DNA of 64,000 bases from Adiantum capillus-veneris (GCA_014529385.2 CM043945.1:144263741-144327740); one strand, 5' to 3'; shown: positions 10,741 through 22,831, counted from the stretch's first letter. Numbers and translations: made by a program. The notes: a model not told the origin generated them from the letters alone.

Positions 10741-11158
10741 TGTAAAGCCTATGGTGGATAGACCAATGAGGCGTTCATGGTTGACCATAACCAAAAGATA
10801 ATTAGGAGTAGATTTGAGAGTGATAACTTAATAGACAATGTAGAATAATACTTTCTTAATTGATTAAAAAATGAGAGAGAGTTTAAAAGCTTTGGATATT
10901 TTCCGTTATATAAACTCAATGTGTAGAAGTGCAATCAATGAATTGATGGATATGCACCACAAGTGGAGATGCCAAGGATAATGTGAGCTACCACAAGTAG
11001 CATGTGGCCATCAAGTGTGTAGCATGTGCTTACGTAATGGGTAGCATGTGTGAGGCTTTGTAGGTTCCATAGGGAAAACGTGACTGCATTTAAATGATGC
11101 ATGCTTGGCTTTTAGGGAGTGTTCTCAATGTGAGTGTAAGCTAGGGATTACCCCAACA
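10741..11158 (-). repeat. Copia LTR on the minus strand, 418 bp
   Basis: Read on the minus strand it starts TGTTGGGGTAATCC and ends GGCTTTACA, directly next to the tRNA-Met primer-binding site, so it is a 5' LTR. Only about 90 bases of leader remain to its left. No gag or pol of this element was found. Confidence 0.75.
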
Positions 11159-11168
11159 CTCCTTCTAT

Positions 11169-11590
11169 CCTCTACAAAAAAGTAAGAGTGTAACGTGGGC
11201 ACCAAGGTCATTTGAACTCCCTCACATGTTCCAACTTCCAATTTAAGGGTGTGAATCTTTCTCACCCATGGACTTTGCAAAAAGATAGAAATTAAACACT
11301 AGCACCCTAAACCTTGATGCACCCTATCCTCTACAAAAAAAAAACATAGTGTAAACCCGGGCACCAAGCACATTGAACTCCCTAGGTCCCAGTGCATGGG
11401 TGTGAATCCTTGTCACCCTCCATGTCGTTTGCAAAAAGTACAGATTAAAAATTGGCACTCTAAACCCTCATTCACCTGTCTGCTACAAAAGAAAGCATAG
11501 TGTAAATCTAGGCACCAAGAGCATTTACCTCCTTAGGTTCTAGTTCATGAGTGTGAATCCTCATCACTTATGCCCTCTACAAAAATGTAG
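11169..11590. repeat. Degenerate tandem repeat, about 150-bp unit, three copies
   Basis: Units start at 11169, 11328 and about 11480 with (CC)TCTACAAAAA. They share GGGCACCAAG, a GAACTCCCT-like stretch and GGGTGTGAATC. The third unit is shortened, and the start of a fourth is seen at 11574. No coding potential. Confidence 0.75.
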
Positions 11591-12503
11591 ACCTAGGATT
11601 TATTTACACGCCTTATCACAAAAGTGGTACGTATAAAATATGATTATTCGGTGTAATCCCAAATAATATGCAAATACTTGTATAATCTCCATATTTTTTA
11701 TCGAAATATTCTCGATGAAAATTTTTATTTAAAAAATAGTTTTGTTGGATATGATCAAAAACATGCTAGCCATAGCAGTTAGGAGCTACCTAGTCACCAG
11801 TAGCAAGAACAACACGAGCATCAATTAGGTACAATTACTCACCCACGTACTAGCTTGTTTTTTCCTCGTGGTGTGCAGCCATATGGCCCACTCAAGGCTC
11901 ATGAAAAACCTAGAGTCTCAGTGGTGTGGTGCAATAGTTTATCTATCACCATAGAGATGAGTTAGAACTTAGTGGTCGACTTGTGGAGTATAGTAGGCAT
12001 GATGCTACACCAGGTGGCCTATATGGTTCAAAATTTTAGATTAGGTCACACTATTAGTAGTACTACATAGAATCACAAGGGTTAACACTCGTCAACCTTG
12101 GAGTCAAGAGATGCATCCCTCTTCATGCTACTGCGATGTGCCTATTACCATTGTGCTTTGTATTTTGTAAATACACCATTGTTCATCAGTAGATAACTTG
12201 GTGTTATCTTGAATGTATATACATGCGATGGTTTACCTATATTTAAAATTGTTAAGTTGTCTACTGGTGGGTGTGTTGTGAGTTCCACACACTTCATCAG
12301 GGACTAGATTGATGGAAACTATCAATCAACATTACAACAACATCCAGTACTTGTGTCGAGAATACTTCACACAAGCTGGGTTGTTCATGTGTATGATATC
12401 CTTACCCTTTAGGTGTGTTGTCTATCTCTCTACATCCCCCCTACACACATAACATGATTCAATTCTTGTGCTAAGAGTACCTCACACCTTTTGCCTATTC
12501 ACC
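11591..12503. other. No recognisable feature
   Basis: AT-rich sequence with no coding frame, LTR border or repeat that I could support. Confidence 0.4.
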
Positions 12504-12539
<36 letters not shown>

Positions 12540-12548
12540 CGCGCGCGT
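12504..12548. repeat. GT/GC microsatellite
   Basis: A GT run passing into GCGCGCGC, a potential alternating purine-pyrimidine tract. Confidence 0.9.
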
Positions 12549-12577
12549 GTTTTGTCTGTGTTTAGAATTTTAGTTAT

Positions 12578-12705
12578 CATTTGCATTGTCTATGGTTTGC
12601 AATCATGTTATAGTGTTGATGGTTTATAGTGTTTATGGTTTGTAAGCATGGCATAGTGTCTAAATTCTATAATCATATCATAGTGTTTATGGTTTGCACT
12701 ATTGT
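12578..12705. repeat. Degenerate short tandem repeat (GTTTATGGTTTG motif)
   Basis: The phrases TCTATGGTTTGCAATCATG, TTTATGGTTTGTAAGCATG and TTTATGGTTTGCAC, each near a (C/T)ATAGTGTT phrase, recur within 130 bases. Confidence 0.55.
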
Positions 12706-13867
12706 TTTACACATATGGCAGACACTAGGCTGGTGAAACATAGACAAAAGTTTGTCTCTAAGGTCATGGTGAGATGCTTTCACCAGATGTTAGAGACTAA
12801 GCTTTGCCGTTGTCCGAGATAAAAGGTTCGTGGGCCGAGCCGGGTCCTCACCAGGATGCTCGCTATGGGAAAAATAAGAGACCATATGCACCACACCAAG
12901 AAAACAGCTTGGATAGCACTAAGATTACTTCAAATTAAAACCCTGAAAGCCTCAACCTGCTAATGGTTAACCAAAGTGGAATTTGATTTTGACATTAATG
13001 GCACTGCTAAGGCAATTCTTGATCTTGTAGAGCTTAATCCTCTCAAAAACATGCCGGAGAGAGAAAAAAATTAACCCTGGCTACACCATTAACACTAGTT
13101 CTGTAATTGGACACTTAAGTGTCCTGAGACACTAAAGTCTCATGTTTTACTTCCAAGTTTTGACAATTTTTTGTCAAGTTAGAAAGAAGTTTGTTATATC
13201 TTTCTTCTACCATAGGTTGGTTATGAGGGAAAGAAAGTTACACTGGATTTTTATCCATGTCAAAATACAATCCGTATGGAAAAAAAAATTGGTAAGCTCT
13301 AAGTCATAAATTTTAGTAAAATTTTAAGCTGTTTTGCCAAAAACATTATAAAATTATTATATCAATCTGTAGAGATGGCCTTTTTTATGTTTCTAAAAGT
13401 CAAGTGTTAGCACTTAGTGTTGCAAAACAATGGAATGCACTTTAAAGACAAATTTCCAAGTCACACGCAAGTTATAGACATAATTTCATACTTGAGCACG
13501 TGCTAAATAAGAGCATAATTTTGTTCTTCCAAGGGACCCCTCGTGGAATTGGGGCTATTCTAGTGCAATTTGACAACTACAAATGACTTTATATGTTGAA
13601 ACCAAGAAACTACGTATTTTTTGGTCTCCCTAACACAATTAATTCTCGTTGCTTGAACTCTATCTTGAATTTTTTATGGTGCAAAAACTCTTGAAAATCT
13701 TGAGTTCTCCATAATAACATTAAAACCAAGGTTTTGGGCACCCCAATTCTGTATTTACCATGTACTTTGATACATTTAGTTGATCTACATAGAAAATTTG
13801 ATATTATTTGAGGTTTTGAATGCTTATATCTCAAGAATGATAATGTCAAAATTATGGTCAAAAGTTT
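12706..13867. other. No recognisable gene
   Basis: No supported coding frame. The integrase similarity of the next element begins abruptly at about 13868, so this part may be a truncation flank or eroded element DNA. Confidence 0.4.
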
Positions 13868-14401
13868 GTGATGCCAATTGAAGATGTAATTCCCACATGG
13901 AATATACTACCTTGGCACGATGGACTTAGCAGGGAAGAGCTCCTTGCATTATATATCAGGCAACTAGAGAGAAGACATGAAGACATCGAGGCTACAAAGG
14001 AGAAATTGAAAAATGCAAGGTTAAAAAACACGGACTACTTTGATAAGAGGCATAGGATGAGGAGAAAGGCAATTGACAAAGGAGACTGGGTTTTAGTGTA
14101 CGACAATAGCCTTGATAACTAGCACACAATCATGCGTAAGTTCTCAAAAAGATGGTTTGGACCATATGTTGTGAAGCATGTGCATGAGAATGCTACTTAT
14201 AGCTTGTCTAAACTAGATGGGAGAGAAGTAAAGCTTTCCATTGTAGGAAAAAGAATCAAAGTGTTTAAGAGAAGAGAAGACAGTCATCTCGTTGATGTTG
14301 AGGAAGTGGAGGAGGAAAACGCAGGTGAAGATCAAAGTGAAGATGAAACTTTGGAATCTATCAATGAAGATGAAAGCAAGGAAGATCTACAAGAGGATTG
14401 A
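13868..14401 (+). pseudogene. Gypsy integrase C-terminal domain (family C pol end)
   Basis: The first part contains RRHEDIEATKEKLKNAR and GDWVLVYDNSLD. After a TAG at 14120-14122 the same frame continues with KFSKRWFGPYVVKHV, the conserved end of plant gypsy integrases, then an acidic tail to TGA 14399-14401. The TAG probably replaces a Gln codon. A purine-rich GAGGGGGTGGA and an LTR follow directly. Integrase core, RT and Gag of this copy are missing upstream. Confidence 0.75.
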
Positions 14402-14459
14402 ACCTACAAAGAGCAAATGTGGCACATACAAGAGGATGTACATGTTTAGAGGGGGTGGA

Positions 14460-15592
14460 TGTCATGTTGTGGCATGTACATAATGGGAATGGGAGTTAGA
14501 AGATTTATTTTGTCACTTTTTAGATACATGCAATTATTTTTCCATAATTTACATATGCATTGCTAAGTACAAGGATAAGATTTCTACCTTAGTATTTATC
14601 TCAACGGTAACATATTTTTACTTTATCATTAGAAAATGCTACGGGAAAAAGCATCAACGGCTGTGCCTCTTTAACGTAGGGAAAAAAGCGTTGGTGATAT
14701 TTTTCCTACTATTCCATTATTATCTCATACTCTAGCTTGATCCTATAGCTAGTGTGATTCTCTATATATATAAATGTAATTATTATTTTTATATATTTTC
14801 CATATTTATCTCATACTCTTTCCAGATATATACTAGGAAGATATCAAATCCTAGTAAGATCTTATCTTGCATACTTTTCAAAGATGCACCTACTCTAAGT
14901 CATTATTCAAAGGATGCCAACAAAACTTTGTCAAGGAACAAGGTCATGCTTTCATATTGCATGAGGTGTCCGTTGGACTCAAATGGAGGACCAAGCTAAG
15001 GGGACCACAAGAGAACTTTTGCTGCCAAAATGACACCTGTTTTTAATGAATTTTTTAAAAATAGTTCTCATCCGACTTGAAAAGACTTGTATAGATAGCC
15101 AACGTAGCTCATGAGCTCAAATTTCTGCACATATTTTTATTTTATTTTTTGAAGCTACGGTTGAGGAGATATGGTCAAAACAATGGACCTAGCCTGCCCA
15201 CATCATGCAGGAACATTTCAAACTTTGTCAGCTCCTGTTCACATTGGCTTCTCTCTTTCTTGTGTAACCTTTGAGGGTTTCCTTCACCTATATAAACGAT
15301 CCTCTTCTTCCTTGGGAGATATGAAGGGGATATGAAGGGAGGAAGGGGAGATAGAGGAGATAGTGAAAAGATAAGGAGAGAATAGAAGAAGAAATAGAAG
15401 AGAGTGAGAGGATTATTGCCCAATTGTATTAGTGAGCCATAGGCATTAACAAGAGTACTACACTTGCCCCTTGAGAGATGATAGTGAAACTTATAATCAT
15501 CCACTTGTACACATCAACTCTACCCAATAAAGATTTGAGGTTGGTGCGTCAAACATGGTTTTGAAGTCCTCCCTCTCCTTCTCCCTTCATCA
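14460..15592 (+). repeat. LTR of family C with internal sequence on both sides
   Basis: It starts TGTCATG after the polypurine tract that ends the integrase gene and ends TTCATCA, just before a primer-binding-site-like TGGTGGATACTTGC (15596). TATA box at 15289-15296 and AATAAA at 15526-15531. The U3 part (around 15090-15180) resembles that of the family B LTR (around 27370-27480). Upstream is a 3' end of pol and downstream a 5' leader, so one LTR serves two partial elements. The exact ends are inferred from one copy only. Confidence 0.65.
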
Positions 15593-15927
15593 AATTGGTG
15601 GATACTTGCAAAGGCTTGTCAAGTAAGGTGCGTATGCTTTGCGATTGTGTTCATTTTTATTTTTTATTTTTATTTTTTATTTCTTGTTTATCTCTTACCC
15701 AATCACTATCTCTAACTCTATCTTACATGCACTTTCACAATTCTCTCTTGCTCTCTAAAAGCTCAATCTCTGTATGAGCTATAAGCTCTCCTTGCTACAG
15801 GTACATCTCTCCCCGAAGTATCCTTATTGCCTATGAGAAAGAATAGGGCTTGGGAGGGAAACTTTCTCTTTTCTTCTCCTTTCACTTCTCTTACATTTAT
15901 GTCTTGTTCATAATTTAACTATCTTAG
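15593..15927 (+). other. 5' leader of family C element
   Basis: It starts with TGGTGGATACTTGC as a possible primer-binding site. Mostly T-rich and non-coding. CTACAG before GTACATC near 15800 resembles a 3' splice site, so the leader might be spliced before the small ORFs; this is inference. Confidence 0.4.
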
Positions 15928-16152
15928 ATGAATAACGCTAACCCACATGCTGCAAATTTCTTTGCCTTTCACTCCGTGCAATCTCTTAGAATTAACATAT
16001 GGATTAGCCATAAAATCCACTTTCAACAACGCGTCATATTTCTTTTTGGTCTTGAAAGGCTTAGAGAAATACTTCGTTCACCAGATCCCATCATACTGCC
16101 TCTTCTAGACTATAATTTCTCTTTTGATGTAAATATAGTCATTTTACTATGA
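15928..16152 (+). CDS. Leader small ORF 1, family C (74 codons)
   Basis: An intact ORF opening MNN, as does its family B counterpart (29013). About 42 of 64 aligned residues are identical by eye, with mostly conservative changes elsewhere. Shared blocks are FQQRxxFxFGxERLREIL and SPDPIIxPxLxYNxSFDV. The protein ends in a hydrophobic tail (VNIVILL) right at the stop. Its TGA overlaps the ATG of small ORF 2 as ATGA (16149-16152). The position between LTR and gag is the same as in family B. Function unknown; I know of no matching family. Confidence 0.65.
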   Translation: MNNANPHAANFFAFHSVQSLRINIWISHKIHFQQRVIFLFGLERLREILRSPDPIILPLLDYNFSFDVNIVILL

Positions 16153-16358
16153 ACCAAGAGGACCTATACACACAACTAATTCCAATCACTAGACAAAACA
16201 TATATATTCTCGTAAACACAAAATTACAATTTCAAAGAACAATTCGTAACTTGTTTGGTCATCAAAGATTAAGTGCCATCAATGCATCTGCTAACCCTTT
16301 CATCCTACCCATGATAAGATAGCACTAAAGCCTTGATGTTTTCATCTTTGTGTTGTTT
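16149..16358 (+). pseudogene. Leader small ORF 2, family C, with two stops
   Basis: ATG 16149 overlaps the stop of small ORF 1. The frame reads 57 codons, including INASANPFILPMIR, to TAG 16320-16322, and a TAA follows two codons later. Beyond them the frame gives LDVFIFVL, as in family B (INASINPFILPLIR and LDVFIFVLY). The two stops are single-base-type damage in an otherwise aligned frame. Confidence 0.65.
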
Positions 16359-16479
16359 TGGTTTTATTTTCCTCTTTTCTTTGCGTGTCTTCTACGTATG
16401 TTGTGTGTGTGGAAGAGAGGAAGAGAAGGCTTCTTTGATTACACTCCTTATCAAGCTCTAGGTTTTCACTGCATCCAAG

Positions 16480-17452
16480 GCACAATCCCATCCTTTAGAG
16501 TTTTCTCACAAATTCTCACAGCCAGAGGCACGACACCTTCGTGGCAGGGCTGCTAACTTCACGACAACATCCCCAATATTCTTAAGGATTTTGAAAGGAC
16601 CGGAATATCTAGGAGAAAGTTTGCCGCGTTTTCCCGTTTTCTGACTTCACGGGAACCTATAAAAACACAAAGTCACCTTCTGCAAAGATTACTTTCCTAC
16701 GTCCTTTATCCGCATAAGTTTTAGTGCGATCCTGTGTGCTACGAATGCTTTCGCGAGCTACTGTAAGCATATTGTTCATTCTTCAAGGAAATCCTTGACA
16801 GACAGAATTTTCTCCTTCTCTAGGTCTACAACCATAGGAGATCTCGGCTAGAAACCATACATCAACATAATGGCGTAAATCTAGTCGCGTTGAAAGTTTG
16901 GAACTGTTATAAGCAAATTCCAATAAGGGTAAGTATTCTTCCCAGTTTGATTGCTTCTTACTTACATAAGAATGCAACATATCTTCTAGAATTTGGTTGA
17001 CCCTTTCCATTTGACCATCAGACTCCGGATGATCTGTTGTACTCATACTAAGAGTAGTATCAATCCTTTTGAAGACTTCTCTCCAAAAGTGACTATTGAA
17101 CTTTCTATCTCTATCTGTGACACTATATCAGCGGGTAGGCCATATAGCTTATACAGATGTTCAATAACTGAGTTCTGCCAACTCTGGCGTTTTAATCGTT
17201 TTCTTAGTTGCAATAGACTTTTCCATTTTGGTTAACTTATCCACCACTACCACCCATACTGAATCATTCCCTCGATTCGTCTTAGGTAAACAGGTACTGA
17301 AATCCATGGAAATGCTTTTCCATTTCCCTTGAGGAATCTCTAAAGGGTGGAGCAATCCTCCAACCTTGAGCCGGTCATGCTTATTGACCTGACACTTATT
17401 GCATTGCAGCACATAATTTTGGACTTCCTTAAACAAAATTGGCCAATAAAAT
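16480..17452 (-). pseudogene. Gypsy integrase, minus strand, left part of element D
   Basis: Reading leftward from 17452: the second half of the zinc-binding domain (QCNKCQVNK), the catalytic start ISMDF, then HPESDGQMERVN with the downstream acidic residue, a LLEFAYN block, and an eroded C-terminal part to about 16480 with several frameshifts and stops. The other half (RNase H and first half of the zinc domain) lies at 23029-23840, beyond the copia insertion. Removing the copia element and one AAAAT copy rejoins the integrase frame at the YW/FYWP block. Confidence 0.75.
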
Positions 17453-17644
17453 TGTTGGGGTATAAAGCCCAATGTGGTCGTCCAGGTAAGTGAGCGGGCC
17501 GCCAGGTATGTACACATATTCTTTTGTAAAAACCTAATAAGAACTCACTATGCTCTACACATTACAGTAGAGCGAGTTCACCATATCATCGTGCTCTTCT
17601 TCTCGCACTCTCTCTCGCGTCGCACTTCCGCTCGTACTCCTTCA
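17453..17644 (+). repeat. 5' LTR of copia 1
   Basis: TGTTGGGGTATAAAGCC to CGTACTCCTTCA, 192 bp. Matches 22832-23023. Confidence 0.95.
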
Positions 17645-17646
17645 AC

Positions 17647-17658
17647 TGGTATCAGAGC
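17647..17658 (+). other. Primer-binding site of copia 1
   Basis: TGGTATCAGAGC, complementary to the 3' end of initiator tRNA-Met, two bases after the LTR. Confidence 0.95.
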
Positions 17659-18763
17659 TCAGATCGAGGCTCGGGGCAGCACTGCAGGAGGCTAGAGTCC
17701 CTAGCTCAGATTGGAGTGAAATTCGACAGGCGAAGACACGGCCCCAAATCTCGTGGGAGGGTCCGAAGGGCTCGGTGTGCTCAGAATTTCATTCTGAGGT
17801 CATCTCGGTCACCGTTCGGCTTCGACAAAGATCTGCGCAGGCCATTTTCGTTACGTGGTCTCGGCGGGTGCAGATCCGACTCTGCAAATTTGGGGTTTTC
17901 GGCCTACAACTGCAGGTGCTGAGGATATCGACACTCCTAGAGTGTTGATTTGTGGCTGTCTACACATCGAAGGACGGCTCACAATTCTTGGAGGCGTGTC
18001 ACATACGACACGGGTGCATCTACACACAGACTGTAGGCGACATCCACTAGTTCATCAGGTAGCTTGTGTTTGCTGCTTGATATTCCAGATTTCATCCTGA
18101 CATTGCAGGTACTTCCACATGGGATGTATTGTCAGAGATGATGTATGTCTGTTGAGGGTTTGCTGGCTGTGAGTCACGCAGCAAACAACCGCCGCAGCGG
18201 TTACAGCATATAGTGGGAAATTTGTGGATGTATGACTTTGTGGGAAGTCTATGTACTGTCAAATTAACTGTCAAATGTATGACTTTGTGGGAAGACTTTG
18301 TTGAGGGTCGATTGAGGTTTTATTGAGCTGGGGGATTCTCGAATGTTGAGATCCTTTCGGTGATACAAGTCTTGGAGCGATCCCTCGAGCACCCTTAGAT
18401 AGGCAGCTAGGATGTATTGACTGTGAGTTAGACAGTTGGGATTGCATCTTTTCTTTAATGCCATTGAGGCATTGTCGTAGTCTATGCTTACAGGACAGTG
18501 ACAAGACAGTCAGAGACAGTACAGGTGCAGGACAGGTTTACCCGCAGCTTACAATGTCAGAGAGACAGTGGTTTTTTGAGCTGTTTCTTGGTCTATTTTT
18601 GAGTACACCAGAGCCATTTTACAAAGGAGACTCTGCCGAAATTTATGCAGAAGCTGAAGCTTTCTTGGTTCATTTGACAGGTTGATATTGGTTTAGAGGT
18701 CAGTTTACAGGGGAAACTCTGCCGAATTTTTCCCGGGAAAGTAAACCACTGTGAAGCGTAGCT
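17659..18763 (+). other. Untranslated leader of copia 1
   Basis: About 1.1 kb between primer-binding site and gag, without a credible ORF. The end of it (CAGTTTACAGGGGAAACT around 18701) is shared with the reverse copia 3 leader near 36600-36625, so leader and coding region evolved together in this lineage. Confidence 0.6.
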
Positions 18764-20358
18764 ATGGCTGGATCTCAAGACACTGCTCTTTACAATATCA
18801 AGAAGCTTGATGGAACCAATTTCCCATTGTGGAAGAAGCATATTTGGCACGTGTTGGTACAAAAGAAGCAGATAAAACCTATAAAGCTCAAGGGGATAAA
18901 ACCAGAAGATATGGACGAAGATGAATGGAGCGAAATGGATGAATTGGCACTTTCTACCATTATGCTGACTTTGGCAGAAAGGTTTACTTCAATGTAGCAG
19001 ACGAGATGTCGGCTTATCAAGCATGGTTAAAGCTGAGTGATCTTTATGAGAAGCAGAGTGCAGCTTCACAGGTATACTAGCTTAAGAAGCTTGTTGACTT
19101 GAAGATGAAAGAAGGGACACCTATGTCCAATCATCTGAATGAATTCAACACAATCTATAGTCAGTTGTCAGCTCAAGGTGTCAAGTTTGATGAACCTGTT
19201 AGAGCTATGTTCCTGTTGATCACATTGCCGGAAAGTTGGGACACTTTTCGCACAACTTTGAGTAATTCTGCACCTCCAGATGGTTTGAACATAGCAGGTG
19301 TAGAAGGAGGTCTGCTTACTGAAGAAACCAATAGAAAGACAATGGACAAAGGCAAAGGAACAGCCTTAGTTGTCAGGGGAAGGACCAAACAAAAGTACAA
19401 AGGTGGAAAGAGGAATCAGTCTCGTAGCAAGTCCCACAGTGCTAAAGGCAAGAGTGACATAGAATGCTACCATTGTGGCAAGAAGGGTCACATGAAAAGA
19501 GACTGCAGAGAATGGAAAGCAGAAAAAGGCAAAGAGAAAGCTGAAGACCATGGTGACAAGAACAAGTCCTCAGTGAAGATTCAAGAAATAAATGTGACAA
19601 ACACTGTTGCAGAGGACGACAATCTAGTGTCAGGAGACATCTACTTCTTGAAGAATACAATGGACTCAGCTCTTCTTACAGCATCTGATGGAAATGCACT
19701 AGGTGACTGGATTATAGACTCAGGGGCATCACTTCATGTGTCTCCAAACAAGGAGTGGTTTACCTCTTATGTGACCACTAAAGATCATGTTCGGCTAGGC
19801 AATGGGCAGACATGTGAGATCTTAGGTGTTGGAGATGTTCAATTGAAGTTTCAGAATGGCTCTTCTTTCACGCTGAAGAATGTGAGACATGTTCCCGCAA
19901 TTACAAAGAGCTTGATCAGCACAAGTTTACTTGATGATGCTGGCTACGTCACCACTTTTGGACAGAACATGTGGAAGATATCCAAGGGTTCTATGACAGT
20001 AGCACATGGAGTAAAGTCTGGAGGACTTTACATGATTTATGTATCAAATGTCTCTAAAAATGTAATCAATGTAACCGAGCAGCCGAACGTTTCTTTGTGG
20101 CATAGCCGGTTAGGACATATGTCCAAGAAGGGAATGGAAATCTTGTCTCGTTTTGGTTATTTGCCTGGCTTTTCATTTAATCATTTTGAATTCTGTGAAC
20201 ATTGTCTGTATGGTAAGCAAACACAGCAGCCACATAAGCATAGAAGCAGTAGAAGAGATACACAGTTGGCACTTGTTCATAGTGATTTGTGTGGACCTAT
20301 GCCTAACCTATCTCTAGGGGGAGCTTCTTACTTTATGACATTTATAGATGATTACTAG
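18764..20358 (+). pseudogene. gag-pol: Copia 1 Gag, protease and integrase start
   Basis: ATG 18764 opens the Gag (LDGTNFPLWKKHIW). A frameshift near 18980 and a TAG at 19078-19080 break it. From 19099 the frame holds the Gag domain, a CCHC knuckle (CYHCGKKGHMKRDC), the protease motif DSGASLHVS, the GAG-pre-integrase block (WHSRLGHMSKKG, CEHCLYGK) and the integrase start (LVHSDLCGPMP, FIDDY), ending at a TAG (20356-20358). Copies 2 and 3 show sense codons at these places, so these are lesions. Confidence 0.9.
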
Positions 20359-22742
20359 AGGAAAGTATGGGTTTACTTTCTCAAGCACAAGGATGAAGCG
20401 TTTAGTGTTTTCAAAACGTTTGTGACACTTGTGGAGAATCAGAGTGGCAAGAAGCTTAAATGCTTACGCACTAACAATGGTGGAGAGTATGTTCAAAGGC
20501 TTTTCAAGACTTTTGTGAGTCAAAAGGTATAAAACATGAACTTACTGCTCCTTACAATCCTCCTCAAAATGGTATTGCTGAGAGGATGAATAGGACCATA
20601 CAAGAGAAGGTCAGAAGTATGTTGTCTAATGCACAGCTGCCAAATGGGTTTTGAGCTGAAGCTGTATCAACAACTGTTCATCTTGTAAATAGATCTCCTA
20701 GCAAGGTTTTGCAGAAGGATTCAGTGCCAGAGATGGTATGGTCAGGCAAAATGCCCTCATACAAGCATCTCAGAGTCTTTGGCTATGAGGCATATACTCA
20801 CGTTCCAAAGGAATTTAGGAACAAACTTGAGCCAAAGAGTAGAAAGTGCATCTTTCTAGGCTATGGTAATTCTGGTGAGATGGGGTACAGACTTTGGGAT
20901 CCCGAATCCAGAAAGGTTGTCCGCAGCAATTATGTTCACTTTAATGAATCCAAATATCATTCTAAACCAGAGAGGGTTGAGGAGATTAGAAGAGTTGTCT
21001 TCCAAGAGGATGGACCTGCACGTGCAAGACAAAATGTCAGGGCTCAAGAGGAGCAAGGACAGGATAGAGTGGAACCACAGGTTGTGGCCGAGCCTGAGCC
21101 ACCTATTGTGCGTAGATCTGGACGTCTCACGCGACCTTCTGATAGGTTTGTTCCATCTATGAACTATGTCATGTTGACTGATTGCAATGAGCCTGCATGT
21201 TACAAGGAAGCAGTGCAAATGAAGGACTCCGGGAATTGGCAATTGGCCATGCAGTCAGAGATGACAGCTCTGCATAAAAACAAGACATGGAAGCTGGTTA
21301 AATTACCACAGGGCAAAAAGACTCTACCCTGTAAATGGGTTTACAGGTATAAGATCACCGCTCATGATAGTCAGCCAAAGTACAAAGCAAGGCTTGTTGC
21401 CGAGGGCTTTAAGCAAGAACAAGGCATTGACTTTGATGAAGTCTTCTCTCCGGTGGTCAAGATGACTACATTGAGATGCTTTCTTGCATTGGTTGCCATA
21501 TTAGATTTGGTGTTGCACCAAATGGATGTCAAGACAGCGTTCTTGCATGGTGATTTAGATGTGGAAATTTACATGCAGCAGCTAGAAGGGTTTGTTGAGA
21601 AATGCAAGGAAGATTGGGTATGCCAGTTGTTAAAGAGTCTTTATGGCTTTAAAAAATCACCGAGGGCATGGTACCATAAATTCCACAAGTTTATGCTTTC
21701 TCAAGGCTACAAACGTAGTGAGTTCGATCACTGTCTATATACAAAGAAGGCTAAGGATGGTAGTTGGCTGATCCTTATTTTGTATGTGGATGACATGTTG
21801 ATTGCTGGCAAGCACTTGGAAGAAATTTCAGCTTTGAATTCAAAGATGGCAAAATCGTTTGACATGACAGACATGGGTGAGGCAAGTCATATACTTGGTA
21901 TGCGCATTGAGAGAGACAGATCAAAGAAGTTGATTTGGTTATCTCAAACAGAGTATATTGACAAGGTTTTGCAACGTTTCAATATGGAGAAGGGAAAGGC
22001 ATTGAGTGTTCCATTGCCACCATATGTGAAACTTAGCAAACAAGATTGTACTGTGTCTGAGGAAGAACAGGCTGAAATGGATAAGATTCCATATGCGTCT
22101 GCAGTGGGTAGTTTGATGTATGCAATGATTGCTACTCGCCCAGACATTGCATTTGCAGTGGGAGTAGTAAGTCGATACATGTCAAACCCAGGCAAGAAAC
22201 ATTGGGAGGCAGTGAAAGGAATATTGAGATACCTGAAAGCTACAAAGAGTATGCGTATATGCTATGGGAGTCAGGAGCTAAGTGTAAAGGGTTTTACAGA
22301 CTCAGATTATGCAGGTGACTTAGACAACCGAAGGTCTACGTCAGGGTATGTCTTTACATTGGCTGGTGGAGCAGTATCATGGCGTTCTAGATTACAAGAT
22401 TGTGTTACTCAGTCTACTACAGAGGCTGAATATGTTGCAGCATCAGAGGCATGCAAAGAATCAATTTGGCTTAATCGACTAGTAACAGATTTGGGAATCA
22501 AAGAAGAGATGCCTGTGTTATATTGTGATAGTCAAAGTGCTATACAATTGGCTCGCAATCCAGTTTATCACTCAAAGACAAAGCATGTGGATGTGAAGTA
22601 TCATTTCATCAGGGAAATGCTCGAGGATAAGCAACTTCAGCTTGTCAAAGTTCACACCACAGAAAATCCTGCTGATCTACTTACAAAAGGACTTCCCTCG
22701 GAGAGCTTTGCGCATTTTCGCAAGCAGTTAGGTGTAGGGTAG
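20359..22742 (+). pseudogene. pol: Copia 1 integrase end, reverse transcriptase and RNase H
   Basis: Integrase continues with LKCLRTNNGGEYV, a frameshift near 20490 and a TGA at 20652-20654. From 20709 the frame is open to TAG 22740-22742: integrase C-terminal part (VFGYEAYTHVPKE), RT (CKWVYRYKI, YKARLVAEGFKQEQG, MDVKTAFLHG, LYVDDMLIAGK) and RNase H (DSDYAGDLDNRRSTSGYVF, STTEAEYVA, KTKHVDVKYHFIRE). RT and RNase H keep their catalytic motifs, but they cannot be made in frame with Gag. Confidence 0.9.
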
Positions 22743-22831
22743 TACATCACTTCTCTACATCTCTTGTATATTAACTTGTATAGTAGCTTCTCTCACACTT
22801 AAAGTACCACATTGGACTTTAAGTGGGAGGT

